Source: Faecalibacterium sp. UBA1819 (GTDB lineage: Bacteria > Bacillota > Clostridia > Oscillospirales > Ruminococcaceae). From it: 61,413 nucleotides of DNA. Positions 1 through 9,560 of the stretch are shown piece by piece. The stretch's first letter is position 1. Each line of letters opens with the position of its first letter. A program made the translations under genes and the position numbers. The notes beneath the pieces were generated by a model that saw nothing but the letters and a program-made list of their open reading frames with translations, was not told the DNA's origin and searched no databases. The DNA lies in contig DCEX01000013.1 of assembly GCA_002315015.1 (NCBI GenBank), forward strand, positions 17,131 through 78,543, written 5' to 3'.

Positions 1-387
1 GTGGCAAAGATGCTCAAGGCGGTCCACGCCCAGGAAAGCAAGAAAGCAGCCCAGGAAAAGGCCAAAGCTGTGGTGGAAGAACTGCGCTCCATGAAACTGA
101 AAGAGGCGGCCAAGAAGGTAGAGGATGGCATTGAGGAGACGCTGACCTACTGCGATTTTCCCAGCGAGCACTGGACTCGCATCCGTACCAATAACGTGAT
201 TGAACGACTCAACCGGGAGATCCGCCGCCGTACCCGTGTGGTGGGCAGTTTCCCGGACGGCAATTCCGCCCTTATGCTGGTCTGTGCCCGGCTGCGCCAT
301 GTGGCCGGCACCCAGTGGGGCAACAAGAAGTACATGAACATGAAGCACCTGGAGGCCGCCCTTGAAGATGCCTCCATTGCTGGCTGA
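1..387 (+). CDS. IS256-family transposase, C-terminal part (cut by window edge)
   Basis: This is the last 128 residues of a DDE transposase of the IS256/Mutator family, which cuts and pastes its own element. The segment RTNNVIERLNREIRRRTRVV followed by FPDGNSALMLV is the family's conserved C-terminal signature carrying the final catalytic Glu region. The frame is open at base 1, so the true start lies outside the window and whether the gene is intact cannot be judged. It is one of the few plus-strand genes here and faces the 3' end of the ribosomal cluster. Confidence 0.9.
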   Translation: MAKMLKAVHAQESKKAAQEKAKAVVEELRSMKLKEAAKKVEDGIEETLTYCDFPSEHWTRIRTNNVIERLNREIRRRTRVVGSFPDGNSALMLVCARLRHVAGTQWGNKKYMNMKHLEAALEDASIAG

Positions 388-441
388 CTTCACTCATGCC
401 AGACCCTGCAAACCATTTTGCGAAAAATACTTGACACTACC
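1..441 (+). mobile_element. Right part of an IS256-type insertion sequence
   Basis: The transposase gene is followed by about 55 non-coding bases ending in ACTTGACACTACC near 441, which resembles the terminal inverted repeat of some IS256 relatives. The matching left end is outside the window, so this boundary is inferred from one side only. From about 442 the sequence turns AT-rich and unrelated. Confidence 0.5.
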
Positions 442-517
442 AATTTAGTTTTCTTGTTTTTTTCAAAATCTCTTTTTCGATATATTGAAATTATTGTTTT
501 TACTGCGCGTACAATGC

Positions 518-551
518 AAGCAGGCAGCCACGATGATGTGACTGCCTGCTT
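518..551. terminator. Intrinsic terminator hairpin between convergent genes
   Basis: A perfect 10-bp stem, AAGCAGGCAG paired with CTGCCTGCTT, closes a 14-nt loop. It sits between the transposase (plus) and the 191-residue gene (minus), so it could serve either. The U-tract is weak on both strands. Apart from it, bases 442-588 show nothing recognisable. Confidence 0.6.
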
Positions 552-588
552 ATATAATTGATTCTCTTTTTATCGTTTTAGCAAAGCC

Positions 589-1164
589 TTAAAATTCAAA
601 ATATTGCGACCACAAATCAATCTGATTTTTATAGCCGAGCGCCGCAAGCTGATGATTCATATAAGGGCTGCTGCTGTAAAAATTATATTTATCTACCAAT
701 CTTTCCAGAAAATTTTGTTTTGTGTTCAACCCTGTTTGTTGGTTCTCACCGTGATTTCCCATGGTCAAAAGAGTGGTAGGCCCGCCGACCGAGGCCATTT
801 TCCCGCCATTCAGATGGGCTTCCAAGGCGCGAAACTCCACAATCGTTGCGTTCCTGGGGTCAATATCTTTGAGTACCAATTCCTGCTCAAAGGGTGTTCC
901 GTTTTCATCTACTCCCGTCGCAATCATAATCGGGTTTTCCGGCGTGGAGTTTTCTGCATAATCAATTTTATAGGAAAGCCCATTTGCCTGACCTCCCGAA
1001 TATGCCGTGTTTTCGTTCGGCAAAAACACCTGATAAGTGTCGCTCGACTGAAGCGAGGTAAAGCCGGACATCACGTCAGAAAAAGATGCATTTCCGCTTT
1101 GGGCTGAACGGCCGGTAGAAAAGGTTTGATTGCGCGAATAAACTGCTTGATTTGAGATTTGCAT
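589..1164 (-). CDS. Hypothetical protein, 191 residues
   Basis: I do not recognise this protein. The reading frame could open at 1185, but AGGGAAG lies 6 nt before the ATG at 1164, so MQISNQAVYSRNQ is the likely N-terminus. The first 40 residues are rich in Ser, Gln and Asn, with no signal peptide or membrane segment. The middle (IMIATGVDENGTPFEQELVL) looks like beta strands, and the C-terminus (FLERLVDKYNFYSSSPYMNH) looks helical. It is monocistronic, with its own promoter at 1256-1284 and a hairpin at 518-551. A soluble or surface-associated protein specific to these Clostridia is possible; no function is assigned. Confidence 0.75.
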   Translation of the reverse strand: MQISNQAVYSRNQTFSTGRSAQSGNASFSDVMSGFTSLQSSDTYQVFLPNENTAYSGGQANGLSYKIDYAENSTPENPIMIATGVDENGTPFEQELVLKDIDPRNATIVEFRALEAHLNGGKMASVGGPTTLLTMGNHGENQQTGLNTKQNFLERLVDKYNFYSSSPYMNHQLAALGYKNQIDLWSQYFEF

Positions 1165-1255
1165 TTTATCTTCCCTCATTTTCAACTAATTTTAACCAGC
1201 CCTTTCCAGTCCATCCAATCAAGGGATTTTTCTCCATAAATCTGGTCACACGCCT

Positions 1256-1284
1256 AGTATAGCACATCAAAATTGAGCTAGCAA
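1256..1284 (-). promoter_or_regulatory. Sigma-A-type promoter of the 191-residue gene
   Basis: On the minus strand TTGCTA (-35) and TATACT (-10) are separated by exactly 17 nt. The expected start of transcription is about 85 nt before the gene's ATG. Confidence 0.7.
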
Positions 1285-1354
1285 CCAAATTCAAGTAAAT
1301 ATTTCAAAGATCTTCCTTTAAAGTGCTTTGATAGACTCGACTCTTTCAGACAAA

Positions 1355-1390
1355 ACGCAAAAATCCCCCTGCTCCATAGGGAACAAGGGG
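1355..1390 (-). terminator. Terminator of the S10-spc-alpha ribosomal operon
   Basis: Read on the minus strand, an 11-bp stem with some G-U pairs (CCCCTTGTTCC against GGAGCAGGGGG) has a CTAT loop and is followed by ATTTTTG. It begins 14 nt after the rplQ stop and is the natural end of the ribosomal transcript. Confidence 0.8.
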
Positions 1391-1404
1391 AAATAAAATA
1401 CTGA

Positions 1405-1746
1405 TTAAACCAGCTCGATGATTGCCATTTCAGCGGCGTCACCACGGCGCACACCCGTTTTGATAATACGAGTATAACCGCCGTTGCGGTCTGCATATTT
1501 CGGACCGATTTCATCGATCACTTTCTTTGCAACAGTCTCTTTTGTTACGAAAGAGAACACCTGACGCTTTGCGTGCAGATCGTCGCGCTTGCCAAGCGTA
1601 ATCATCTTCTCAGCCATAGCACGCACTTCTTTTGCTCGGGTCGCAGTGGTTTCGATCTTACCGTTTTCAAACAGATAAGTCACCATAGCGCGGAGCATCG
1701 CTCTGCGGTGGTCGCTGGTTCTGCCAAGCTTTCTTGTACCGGGCAT
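1405..1746 (-). CDS. rplQ: 50S ribosomal protein L17 (bL17)
   Basis: bL17 of the large ribosomal subunit, 113 residues, close to the short bacterial form. [17 protein letters not shown] at the N-terminus and the following [12 protein letters not shown] are diagnostic. AAAGGAG precedes the ATG by 7-8 nt. It is the last gene of the cluster, 20 nt after rpoA, and is followed by the operon terminator. The ECF transporter genes and truA that often follow rplQ in Firmicutes are absent. Confidence 0.97.
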   Translation of the reverse strand: MPGTRKLGRTSDHRRAMLRAMVTYLFENGKIETTATRAKEVRAMAEKMITLGKRDDLHAKRQVFSFVTKETVAKKVIDEIGPKYADRNGGYTRIIKTGVRRGDAAEMAIIELV

Positions 1747-1766
1747 CCCATTTCACTCCTTTGCCG

Positions 1767-2720
1767 TTATTCGTCGTCTTTTGTAAGTTTGAATCCAAGA
1801 GAGTCCAGCTTTGCCACAACCTCTTCCAAGCTCTTGCGGCCCAGGTTGCGCACTTTCATCATCTCATCTTCAGATTTGTTGATCAGGTCTTCCACGGTGT
1901 TGATGCCGGCACGCTTCAGGCAGTTGAAGCTGCGCACAGAGAGATCCAGCTCTTCGATGGTCATCTCCAGTGCCTTCTCCTTGCCCTTATCGTCCTTCTC
2001 CACCATAATCTCGGCGGACATAGCCTCCTGAGACAGCGTGACAAACAGGTTCAAATGCTCGGTCAAAATACGCGCTGCAAAGCTCACTGCTTCCTGCGCG
2101 CTAATGGTTCCGTCCGTCCAAACCTCTAAGGTCAGCTTGTCATAGTCGGTAATCTGGCCCACACGAGTGTTTTCCACCGTGTAGTTTACCTTTAACACCG
2201 GCGTGTAGATACTGTCCACAGGCAGAGCGCCCAGAGATGCCTGCTCGGCGTTCTGCTTGTTACGCTCCGAGGGAACATAGCCTCGGCCCTTGTCGAAGGT
2301 CAGCTCCATAATGAGCTTTGCGTTTTCTGCCAAAGTGGCAATGTGCCAATCGGGATTCAGAATCTCAATATCTGCATCCTGCTGGATGCTTCCGGCGGTT
2401 ACCTCGCCCTCTCCGGTCGCCTCAATGCGAACCGTTTTGGGGGTATCGGAATAGAGCTTCGCAGTAATGCCCTTAACGTTCAGCACAATTTCGGTAACGT
2501 CTTCTTTTACGCCGTCAATTGTGGAGAACTCGTGCACTACGCCGTCAATTTTAATGCTGGTTACAGCAACGCCGGGCAGGCTGGAAAGCAGCACACGCCG
2601 CAGGCTGTTGCCCAAAGTTGTACCGAAGCCTCGCTCCAGCGGCTCTACCACAAACTTACCGTAGCGGCCATCTGCGGAGAGGCTGGCGGTGTCGATCTTG
2701 GGTCTTTCGATCTCCATCAT
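1767..2720 (-). CDS. rpoA: RNA polymerase alpha subunit
   Basis: The 317-residue alpha subunit scaffolds RNA polymerase assembly. The N-terminal dimerisation domain (about 1-230) contains [20 protein letters not shown], and the C-terminal DNA- and activator-binding domain (about 245-310) contains [19 protein letters not shown]. The frame extends upstream to 2771, but AAGGAGGG lies 8 nt before the ATG at 2720, giving MMEIERPK. It is downstream of rpsD and upstream of rplQ, the classic alpha-operon order. Confidence 0.98.
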   Translation of the reverse strand: MMEIERPKIDTASLSADGRYGKFVVEPLERGFGTTLGNSLRRVLLSSLPGVAVTSIKIDGVVHEFSTIDGVKEDVTEIVLNVKGITAKLYSDTPKTVRIEATGEGEVTAGSIQQDADIEILNPDWHIATLAENAKLIMELTFDKGRGYVPSERNKQNAEQASLGALPVDSIYTPVLKVNYTVENTRVGQITDYDKLTLEVWTDGTISAQEAVSFAARILTEHLNLFVTLSQEAMSAEIMVEKDDKGKEKALEMTIEELDLSVRSFNCLKRAGINTVEDLINKSEDEMMKVRNLGRKSLEEVVAKLDSLGFKLTKDDE

Positions 2721-2791
2721 GGTAAAAACCCTCCTTAAATCAGCAGGCGAACAAACGCCTGCATGGTACATCGATCTTCGCGAACACGAGG

Positions 2792-3394
2792 TTATTTGGA
2801 GTACAACTCAACGATCAAGTGCTCTTCCACGGGCAGATCAATGTCCTCACGGACAGGCATCTTAGTGATAGTGCCCTTCAAGCTCTTGTTTTCACGCTCC
2901 AGCCACTGCGGCAGGTTCACCATGGGTGCGTCCTCACCGGTCAGCTTGCTGAACTTCACAGAGGAGCGGCTTGCGGGTGCAACTTCCACTACATCACCCG
3001 GTTTTACCAGGAAGGAAGGAATGTTCACCTTGCGGCCATTCACAGTGAAATGTGCGTGGCTTACGAGCTGGCGAGCTTCACGGCGGGTAGCGGCAAAGCC
3101 CAAACGATAAATAACGTTATCCAAGCGGCGCTCTACCAAAACCAGCAGGTTCTCACCGGTTTTGCCGGCCATGCGGGAAGCCTTCTCGTAGTAGGAACGG
3201 AACTGACGCTCCATGATGCCATAGACGAACTTGACCTTCTGCTTCTCGGCCAGCTGCAAAGCGTACTCGCTCTTCTTCTTTCTCATCTGACCGCCGGGAT
3301 TACGGTTTGTGGTTTTCTTCGCATAACCCATAACAGCAGGAGAAATGCCCAGAGCGTGGCAGCGTTTAGCGATCGGCTGCATATTCTTAGCCAT
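2792..3394 (-). CDS. rpsD: 30S ribosomal protein S4 (uS4)
   Basis: uS4, 200 residues, one of the two primary 16S-binding proteins that nucleate 30S assembly. The S4 RNA-binding domain is seen in [21 protein letters not shown] and in [15 protein letters not shown]. Only one Cys is present near the N-terminus (RCHALG), so this is the zinc-free form. It lies 71 nt before rpoA, the largest gap in the alpha part apart from the one before rpmJ, and a place where S4 feedback could act, although no specific leader structure was identified. Confidence 0.97.
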   Translation of the reverse strand: MAKNMQPIAKRCHALGISPAVMGYAKKTTNRNPGGQMRKKKSEYALQLAEKQKVKFVYGIMERQFRSYYEKASRMAGKTGENLLVLVERRLDNVIYRLGFAATRREARQLVSHAHFTVNGRKVNIPSFLVKPGDVVEVAPASRSSVKFSKLTGEDAPMVNLPQWLERENKSLKGTITKMPVREDIDLPVEEHLIVELYSK

Positions 3395-3415
3395 AAGTTT
3401 CTGTTCTCCTTTCGA

Positions 3416-3826
3416 TTATACTCGACGGCGCTTCGGGGGACGGCAGCCATTGTGAGGAATGGGGGTGACGTCCTTAATCATGTTAACTTCCAAACCGGTA
3501 GCCTGCAAAGCGCGGATTGCCGCCTCACGGCCGGATCCCGGACCCTTTACATATACTTCTACCGACTTCATGCCATGTTCCATCGCGGCCTTTGCGGCAG
3601 TTTCTGCAGCAGTCTGAGCGGCAAACGGGGTGCTCTTACGAGAACCACGGAAGCCCAGTCCGCCTGCACTTGCCCAGGACACAGCGTTGCCCTGCACATC
3701 AGTGATGGTAACAATGGTGTTGTTGAACGTGCTCTGGATATGAGCGCAGCCACGTTCAATATTTTTGCGCTCACGGCGTTTTGTACGCACAGCGGCGCCT
3801 TTTTTAGTGGCTTTCGTTGCTGCCAT
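3416..3826 (-). CDS. rpsK: 30S ribosomal protein S11 (uS11)
   Basis: uS11, 136 residues, a 30S platform protein near the E site. The sequence [20 protein letters not shown] and the C-terminal [13 protein letters not shown] are typical. The N-terminus is basic and extended ([20 protein letters not shown]). It sits 21 nt from each neighbour in the rpsM-rpsK-rpsD block. Confidence 0.97.
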   Translation of the reverse strand: MAATKATKKGAAVRTKRRERKNIERGCAHIQSTFNNTIVTITDVQGNAVSWASAGGLGFRGSRKSTPFAAQTAAETAAKAAMEHGMKSVEVYVKGPGSGREAAIRALQATGLEVNMIKDVTPIPHNGCRPPKRRRV

Positions 3827-3847
3827 TGAATGTTCCTCCTTTTGTGA

Positions 3848-4216
3848 TTACTTCTTCTTGTTGGCGACAGTGCGCTTCGGACCTTTACGGGTACGAGCAT
3901 TTGTCTTAGAACGCTGGCCGCGCACAGGCAAGCCTTTGCGATGACGCACACCGCGATAGCACTGAATTTCCACCAAACGCTTGATGTCCAGTGCAACGTT
4001 GCGGCGAAGGTCGCCTTCAACGGTGAAGTTTTTATCGATGTAATCACGGATAAGAGCTTCTTCGTCTTTGGTGAGGTCCTTCACCCGAGTATCCGGATTG
4101 ATCTTCGTCGCAGCGAGAATCTCTTTCGCGGCGCTGTGACCGATGCCGTAGATATAGGTGAGGCCAATTTCGACTCGCTTTTCTTTCGGCAAGTCAACTC
4201 CGGCGATACGTGCCAT
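3848..4216 (-). CDS. rpsM: 30S ribosomal protein S13 (uS13)
   Basis: uS13, 122 residues, in the 30S head at bridge B1 to the large subunit. [27 protein letters not shown] and the basic C-terminal tail [16 protein letters not shown] are family hallmarks. AGGAGG is visible before the ATG. The 84-nt spacer to rpmJ upstream contains a CTGAACC/GGTTCAG inverted repeat (4256-4285). Confidence 0.97.
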   Translation of the reverse strand: MARIAGVDLPKEKRVEIGLTYIYGIGHSAAKEILAATKINPDTRVKDLTKDEEALIRDYIDKNFTVEGDLRRNVALDIKRLVEIQCYRGVRHRKGLPVRGQRSKTNARTRKGPKRTVANKKK

Positions 4217-4255
4217 TTATAAGCACCTCCTGATTGATTTATCCGTTAACGTAAA

Positions 4256-4285
4256 CTGAACCCGCCCGGATCAATGCTGGTTCAG
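4256..4285 (-). other. Hairpin in rpmJ-rpsM spacer
   Basis: CTGAACC and GGTTCAG form a 7-bp stem around 16 nt between the rpmJ stop and the rpsM Shine-Dalgarno. No U-tract follows, so it is more likely an mRNA stability or processing element than a terminator. Confidence 0.4.
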
Positions 4286-4300
4286 CTAAAAGCGCAAAGC

Positions 4301-4414
4301 TTAGCCCTGACGCTGTTTGTGCTTCGGGTTCTGGCAGATGACCATCACGCGGCCTTTGCGCTTGATGACCTTGCACTTTTCGCAAATAGGTTTGACGGAA
4401 GGTTTCACCTTCAT
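4301..4414 (-). CDS. rpmJ: 50S ribosomal protein L36 (bL36), zinc form
   Basis: A 37-residue large-subunit protein. Translating the minus strand from the ATG at 4414 gives [20 protein letters not shown] and ends KHKQRQG. Cys11, Cys14, Cys27 and His32 form the zinc ribbon of the C+ paralogue. It lies between infA and rpsM, the conserved position. Confidence 0.97.
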   Translation of the reverse strand: MKVKPSVKPICEKCKVIKRKGRVMVICQNPKHKQRQG

Positions 4415-4444
4415 GATTGGTACCTCCTTCAAGGTTTGCTCGTG

Positions 4445-4663
4445 TTATTTCGAGCGCCAGGTGATACGGCCCTTGGTCAGATCGTAGGGGCTGAGCTCCA
4501 ACGTGACTTTGTCGCCGGGCAAAATGCGGATGAAGTTCATGCGCAGCTTGCCGGAGATATGAGCTGTTACCTTGTGCCCGTTTTCGAGTTCCACCAAAAA
4601 CATGGTGTTCGGCATAGCTTCGAGAACGGTGCCCTCTAATTCGATGACATCTTGTTTAGACAA
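4445..4663 (-). CDS. infA: Translation initiation factor IF-1
   Basis: IF-1 binds the 30S A site during initiation. The OB-fold is evident in [20 protein letters not shown] and [18 protein letters not shown]. No ATG is available. A TTG at 4669 lies only 2 nt from the GGAGGG, whereas the TTG at 4663 lies 8 nt from it and gives [11 protein letters not shown], exactly 72 residues, the usual length. The TTG start may keep expression low relative to the ribosomal genes around it. Confidence 0.95.
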   Translation of the reverse strand: MSKQDVIELEGTVLEAMPNTMFLVELENGHKVTAHISGKLRMNFIRILPGDKVTLELSPYDLTKGRITWRSK

Positions 4664-4685
4664 ATTCAATACCCTCCAGTTGAAA

Positions 4686-5438
4686 TCATGGCTCTTGGGT
4701 TAGAATGACCGGCCCGTTCGGCGTGATGGCAATGGTGTGCTCAAAGTGAGCGCTCAAGCCTCCGTCCGCCGTGACGACCGTCCATCCGTCGGATAACGTC
4801 TTCACAACATGGCTTTTCTCGTTGACCATGGGCTCAATGGCAATCACCATTCCGCTCACAAGGCGAGGGCCTCGCCCGGGCTGTCCGTAATTGGGCACCT
4901 CGGGGTCTTCGTGAAGCTCTCGGCCAACGCCATGGCCCACATAGTTGCGAACCACAGAAAAGCCGTTTTCTTCCACGTACTGCTGCACAGCTGCGCCGAT
5001 ATCACCAACGCGGTTTCCGGGAACAGCAGCCGCGATGCCCCGGTATAAGGCCTCTTTGGTAACATCTAATAGCTTTTGTGCACGCGCGTCAACACTGCCG
5101 CACGCAAAGGTGTAAGCATTGTCGCCGTTCCATCCGTGGACAGCGGCACCGGTGTCGATACTTACAATATCGCCCTCGCGCAGCACCACCTTTTTTGATG
5201 GAATTCCGTGAATCAATTCCTGATTCACCGAAATACATGCGGAGCCCGGAAAGCCGTACAAGCCTTTAAAGTTGGGCTTTGCTCCCCGGCTGACGATATA
5301 GTCATAAATTGCTTTGTCGACATCCGCGGTGGTGGCGCCGGGCCGAATGGCCGCGCCACCTGCGCGCAGAGCACCGGCAGAAATCCGGCACGCCTCGCGC
5401 ATCGCTTCAATCTCCTTGGGTGTTTTGATCTGAATCAC
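4686..5438 (-). CDS. map: Methionine aminopeptidase, type I
   Basis: A cytosolic metalloprotease, 250 residues, that removes the initiator Met from nascent proteins. Metal ligands can be placed: Asp in SIDTGAAV and in NGDNAYTF, His in [20 protein letters not shown], Glu in IAIEPMVN and Glu in FEHTIAI. There is no N-terminal extension. It starts with GTG, 3 nt after the adk stop. adk-map-infA is the usual Firmicutes order. Confidence 0.97.
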   Translation of the reverse strand: MIQIKTPKEIEAMREACRISAGALRAGGAAIRPGATTADVDKAIYDYIVSRGAKPNFKGLYGFPGSACISVNQELIHGIPSKKVVLREGDIVSIDTGAAVHGWNGDNAYTFACGSVDARAQKLLDVTKEALYRGIAAAVPGNRVGDIGAAVQQYVEENGFSVVRNYVGHGVGRELHEDPEVPNYGQPGRGPRLVSGMVIAIEPMVNEKSHVVKTLSDGWTVVTADGGLSAHFEHTIAITPNGPVILTQEP

Positions 5439-5441
5439 AAA

Positions 5442-6074
5442 TCAAACCCCCAGCTTTTCAAACAGAAGCTTTGTGGTGTTTTCCACACCTTCCACTCCTT
5501 CTACCACAACCAGCTTTCCGCGCTCTTTGTAAAACTCTACCAGCGGCTCGGTAAGCTCGTGATACACTTTCAAGCGCTCTACAATCGTAGAGGGCTCGTC
5601 GTCCTTGCGGACAATCAACTGACCGTTGCAGCGATCACATACATCAGGCTTCACGCTGGGTTTGAAAATTGTGTGGTAGCTTGCACCGCACGACGCACAC
5701 ACGCGGCGTCCAGATAAGCGCTTTACAATGGTCTCATCGGCAACTTCAATATCAATTACCTTATCAATCTCGACGCCCATTTCTTCCAGGGCCTGTGCCT
5801 GTGCAACTGTGCGGGGCACACCGTCAAGAATAAAACCGTTTTTGCAGTCATCCTGCACCAAGCGCTCTTTAATAATGCTGATGATGACATCATCGGGGAC
5901 AAGGGCGCCGGAATCGATAAAGGATTTCGCTTTCAGCCCCATCTCCGTTCCGTTTTTCATCGCTTCACGAAGAATGTTTCCTGTGCTGATTGCGGGAATG
6001 TTCAGCTTATCGCAAATCACTTCCGCCTGTGTTCCCTTGCCCGCACCGGGCGCACCTAAAAGGATCAATTTCAT
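5442..6074 (-). CDS. adk: Adenylate kinase, zinc-lid form
   Basis: Interconverts ATP + AMP and 2 ADP. The P-loop GAPGAGKGTQ is at residue 7, GFILDGVPRT is the AMP-site motif, and the lid carries CASCG and CDRC, the four-Cys zinc site common in Gram-positives. At 210 residues it is a standard long-lid enzyme. It lies between secY and map. Confidence 0.97.
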   Translation of the reverse strand: MKLILLGAPGAGKGTQAEVICDKLNIPAISTGNILREAMKNGTEMGLKAKSFIDSGALVPDDVIISIIKERLVQDDCKNGFILDGVPRTVAQAQALEEMGVEIDKVIDIEVADETIVKRLSGRRVCASCGASYHTIFKPSVKPDVCDRCNGQLIVRKDDEPSTIVERLKVYHELTEPLVEFYKERGKLVVVEGVEGVENTTKLLFEKLGV

Positions 6075-6107
6075 TATTGCCTTCCCCCTTAGACGTTTGT
6101 TTAAAAA

Positions 6108-7418
6108 TTATTCCAAAAAGCCTTTGTGATGACGCATCAGCAAGTAGCTTTCCAGACTGCGAGAGGTATCCAGCGCCACGCCGACAACGATCAGCATGCT
6201 GGTACCGCCCAAAGAAATGTTCATGGAGAGCACGTTGCTCAAAACGATAGGAGCAATCGCAACCACAGCCAGGAACAGCGCGCCCACAAACGTAATCTTG
6301 CTCAGCACCTTCGTGATGAAGTCGCTGGTCGGCTTACCGGGACGGTAACCGGGGATTGTACCGTTGTTGGTGCGCAGATTGTTGGCGATCTCAATCGGAT
6401 CGTATTGAATCGCTACATAGAAGTAGTTGAAGGCGATAATCAATACAAGATAAATCACAGCGTACGCCCAGCTGTTATAGTTGAACGCACCCAAAAACGC
6501 AGCCCAAATGGGGTGCTCTTGTGAGTTATACAGCGCCGGGAAGAATGCGCCCAGCGTGCCGGGAATGCTGACTAAGCTCGAAGCGAAGATGATGGGCAGC
6601 ACACCGCTCATATTCACCTTGATGGGAATGTGAGAGTTTTGACCGCCGTACATTTTGCGTCCAACCACACGCTTTGCATACTGCACCGGAATGCGGCGCT
6701 CAGCAGCGTTCAGCACAACAATCATCACCGCCACAGCTACTACCAGTACTGCAATCAACGGCAGGAAGAAATAATACTTAATTTCTCCGTTCATCGCCAG
6801 TTGAATGTAGCCTTTGATCGCGTTGAACACGCCGCTCCAGCGGGAAATGATGCCGGCAAAAATCAGCATCGAAATGCCGTTTCCGATTCCCTTTACGTCA
6901 ATCTGCTCGCCCATCCACTGCAACAGCATCGAACCGGCGGCAAACGAAAGGATAATCACCAATGCGCAGAACACACCGGCAAAGCCTGTGGTGTATTTCA
7001 GCGCGCCCTGCCCATTCAGCAGGAAGTAGTACATAACGGACAGCAAAAGCGCAATGCCGGCACCCACATAGCGGGTCAGCTTTTGCATTTTGCGTCGTCC
7101 ATCCTCGCCCTCTTTGCTCAAGCGCTCAAGGGCAGGAATTGCAACCGCAAGCAGCTGCATGATAATGGATGCATTGATGTACGGGCCGACACCTAAAGCA
7201 AAGAGTGTCGAGTTGGCAAAAGCGCCGCCCGTCAGCATATCAATGTAACCCAGCAGGTTTCCCGTGTTGCCGCCGATCATGCTTTGCAGTGCATCCCCCG
7301 TTACAAACGGAACGGGGATGGCACAGCCAAGACGAAACAGGACCAACACGCCAAGGGTAAAAAGAATTTTCTTTCTCAGGTCAGGGATCTTCCACGCGTT
7401 CTTAAAGGTATCGAACAC
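6108..7418 (-). CDS. secY: Protein translocase channel subunit SecY
   Basis: The 436-residue pore of the Sec translocon, with about ten membrane helices. FRLGCAIPVPFV (start of TM1) and NRTNNGTIPGYRPGKPT-like loop residues (here NLRTNNGTIPGYRPGKPTSD) are conserved. It starts with GTG 1 nt after the rplO stop, so translation is probably coupled. Its position between rplO and adk is canonical. Confidence 0.97.
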   Translation of the reverse strand: MFDTFKNAWKIPDLRKKILFTLGVLVLFRLGCAIPVPFVTGDALQSMIGGNTGNLLGYIDMLTGGAFANSTLFALGVGPYINASIIMQLLAVAIPALERLSKEGEDGRRKMQKLTRYVGAGIALLLSVMYYFLLNGQGALKYTTGFAGVFCALVIILSFAAGSMLLQWMGEQIDVKGIGNGISMLIFAGIISRWSGVFNAIKGYIQLAMNGEIKYYFFLPLIAVLVVAVAVMIVVLNAAERRIPVQYAKRVVGRKMYGGQNSHIPIKVNMSGVLPIIFASSLVSIPGTLGAFFPALYNSQEHPIWAAFLGAFNYNSWAYAVIYLVLIIAFNYFYVAIQYDPIEIANNLRTNNGTIPGYRPGKPTSDFITKVLSKITFVGALFLAVVAIAPIVLSNVLSMNISLGGTSMLIVVGVALDTSRSLESYLLMRHHKGFLE

Positions 7419-7419
7419 T

Positions 7420-7857
7420 TCAGATCACCTCTGCCTTCCCGCCTGCTTTCTCAATCTTCTCTTTTGCGGAAGCGGTATAGGCATCCAGCTTAACAGTCAA
7501 AGCTTTTGTCAACTCACCGTTGCCCAAAACCTTGACGCCATCGTTGACCTTTTTAATTACGCCCTTCTCGAGCAGCGCGTTTGCGTCGACAACACTGCCG
7601 GCTTCAAACTTCTCCAGGTCGCTGATCTTCACAGTGGTGTAAACCGTAGCGAAGATATTGTTGAAGCCGCGTTTCGGCAGGCGGCGCTGCAAAGGCATTT
7701 GACCGCCTTCAAAGCCGGCCTTCTTCACACCGGAGCGAGCTTTCTGACCCTTGTGGCCATAACCAGCCGTTTTGCCGTTGCCGGAAGCCGCGCCGCGGCC
7801 TTTGCGCTTAGCAGCTTTGTTGGAACCAGCGGCGGGTTTCAATTCATGAAGCATCAT
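7420..7857 (-). CDS. rplO: 50S ribosomal protein L15 (uL15)
   Basis: uL15, a late large-subunit assembly protein, 145 residues (144 if the second Met is used). The N-terminal half is glycine- and lysine-rich ([20 protein letters not shown]), as usual for L15, and [17 protein letters not shown] is the conserved core. Confidence 0.97.
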   Translation of the reverse strand: MMLHELKPAAGSNKAAKRKGRGAASGNGKTAGYGHKGQKARSGVKKAGFEGGQMPLQRRLPKRGFNNIFATVYTTVKISDLEKFEAGSVVDANALLEKGVIKKVNDGVKVLGNGELTKALTVKLDAYTASAKEKIEKAGGKAEVI

Positions 7858-7878
7858 TGTGCATGCACCTCCTTGCTT

Positions 7879-8094
7879 TTACGCTTTGGTAACCTCTACC
7901 ATGTGAGAGATTTTATTGATCTTACCCTGAGTTGCGACGTTATCGGGCTGAACCGTTACATCGCCTACTCGTTTCAAGCCAAGAGACAAAGCCGTTGCAA
8001 TTTGATTCTGCTTACGGCCAATCAGGCTGCGGGTCAACTTGATGGTCAAACCACCTTCTGCCTGTTTTGCAGCAGGTTTTTTCTTTTCAGCCAT
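7879..8094 (-). CDS. rpmD: 50S ribosomal protein L30 (uL30)
   Basis: uL30, 71 residues, about ten longer than usual because of a Lys/Ala-rich N-terminus (MAEKKKPAAKQAEGG). The core IKLTRSLIGRKQNQIATALS and the ending GKINKISHMVEV are typical. Confidence 0.96.
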   Translation of the reverse strand: MAEKKKPAAKQAEGGLTIKLTRSLIGRKQNQIATALSLGLKRVGDVTVQPDNVATQGKINKISHMVEVTKA

Positions 8095-8108
8095 GACTCA
8101 CTGCCTCC

Positions 8109-8609
8109 TTAACCCAAAATTTCTTTCACGGTTTTACCGCGCTTTGCGGCAACCTGCTCTGCGCTCTGCAAGCTGCGCAGACCAGCCATTGTTGCTGTTA
8201 CCACGTTGCAGGGATTGTTGGTGCGCTGGCACTTGGTACGGATGTCCTTAATGCCGGCAACTTCCAAAACAGCACGCACAGCGCCGCCGGCGATAACGCC
8301 GGTACCTTCGGGAGCCGGACGCAGCAGCACGCGGCCTGCGCCGAACACACCGACGGTCTCGTGGGGAATGGTAGTTCCCTTCAGAGCGATCTTGTGCATA
8401 TTTTTCTTTGCGTCCTCGATTCCCTTGCGGATTGCCTCGGGAACCTCGCCGGCCTTACCCAGGCCGAAACCAACCGTGCCGTTGCCGTCGCCGACAACTA
8501 CCAGAGCGGAAAACTTAAAGATGCGGCCGCCCTTGACTGTCTTGGATACACGGTTGATGGCAACAACCTTTTCTTGTAAATCCAAAGTGGATGCGTCGAT
8601 CATTTCCAT
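8109..8609 (-). CDS. rpsE: 30S ribosomal protein S5 (uS5)
   Basis: uS5, 166 residues, a 30S protein important for decoding accuracy. The double-stranded-RNA-binding N-terminal domain includes [20 protein letters not shown], and the C-terminal domain includes [20 protein letters not shown]. The second start (Met3) is also possible. Confidence 0.97.
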   Translation of the reverse strand: MEMIDASTLDLQEKVVAINRVSKTVKGGRIFKFSALVVVGDGNGTVGFGLGKAGEVPEAIRKGIEDAKKNMHKIALKGTTIPHETVGVFGAGRVLLRPAPEGTGVIAGGAVRAVLEVAGIKDIRTKCQRTNNPCNVVTATMAGLRSLQSAEQVAAKRGKTVKEILG

Positions 8610-8620
8610 TTGTATCCTCC

Positions 8621-8980
8621 TTACAGCTTCAAGCCGCCCTCACGAGCGCCTTCGGCCAAAGCTTTCACGCGGCCGTGATAAACAAAGCCGCCACGGTCAT
8701 AGACCGCCTGGGTGATGCCCTTATCGGCAGCCTTCTTAGCAATCGCCTTGCCAACTTTTGTAGCAGCCTCGATGTTTCCGCCAAAGCCCTCAAAATCTTT
8801 ATCCATGCTGGAAGCGCTGACCAGTGTCACACCGGCCACATCGTCGATCAGCTGTGCATAAATGTGCTTGGAGGAGCGGAACACATCCAGACGGGGGCAC
8901 TGTGCAGTGCCGGAAATCTTGCCGCGAACGCGGCGATGACGGCGCAGACGTGCGACGTTCTTATCCGGTTTATTAACCAT
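8621..8980 (-). CDS. rplR: 50S ribosomal protein L18 (uL18)
   Basis: uL18, 119 residues, which binds 5S rRNA with L5 in the central protuberance. [20 protein letters not shown] and [15 protein letters not shown] are conserved, as is the ending [20 protein letters not shown]. Confidence 0.97.
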   Translation of the reverse strand: MVNKPDKNVARLRRHRRVRGKISGTAQCPRLDVFRSSKHIYAQLIDDVAGVTLVSASSMDKDFEGFGGNIEAATKVGKAIAKKAADKGITQAVYDRGGFVYHGRVKALAEGAREGGLKL

Positions 8981-8998
8981 TCTCGTTCACTCCTTACT

Positions 8999-9544
8999 TT
9001 ATTTCGAGCCTTTGCCGGCCTTGCCTTCTTTGCGGATAATGTACTCACCCGCATAGCGGATACCTTTGCCCTTGTAGGGTTCGGGCGGACGCTTCTCGCG
9101 TACTTCCGCGGCAAACTGACCAACGCGCTGTTTGTCGATGCCGTTGATAACAATCTTCAAGGGATCGGGTACTTCAATGGTGATGCCGTCAGTTTCCGGC
9201 ATGATCACCTGGTGAGAGTAACCCAGGTTCAAAACAAGGTCCTTGCCCTGCTTTGCGGCACGATAGCCGACGCCCTGAATCTCCAGCTCCTTCTTGAAGC
9301 CGTTCGTAACACCCTCCACCATGTTGGCGATGAGGGTACGGGTGAGGCCGTGCAAGCTGCGAGCCTCTTTCTCGTCATTGGGGCGGGTCACCACGATCTC
9401 ATTATTCTCGATCTTTACATCGATCAAAGAATGAATGGTGGAATTCAGGGTGCCCTTGGGGCCCTTTACGCTGATGTTGTTTCCGTCAATTTTGACCTCG
9501 ACACCGGCAGGGATGACGATGGGTTTTCTTCCAATTCTCGACAT
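8999..9544 (-). CDS. rplF: 50S ribosomal protein L6 (uL6)
   Basis: uL6, 181 residues, two related domains near the sarcin-ricin loop where elongation factors act. [20 protein letters not shown] opens the protein, and [19 protein letters not shown] is the family signature. Confidence 0.97.
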   Translation of the reverse strand: MSRIGRKPIVIPAGVEVKIDGNNISVKGPKGTLNSTIHSLIDVKIENNEIVVTRPNDEKEARSLHGLTRTLIANMVEGVTNGFKKELEIQGVGYRAAKQGKDLVLNLGYSHQVIMPETDGITIEVPDPLKIVINGIDKQRVGQFAAEVREKRPPEPYKGKGIRYAGEYIIRKEGKAGKGSK

Positions 9545-9560
9545 TGTCTATACCCCTTTC

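Noticed and set aside
2819..3829. 336-codon plus-strand frame across rpsD and rpsK
   Set aside because: It spans two well-supported ribosomal genes and a spacer on the other strand, with no Shine-Dalgarno or domain.
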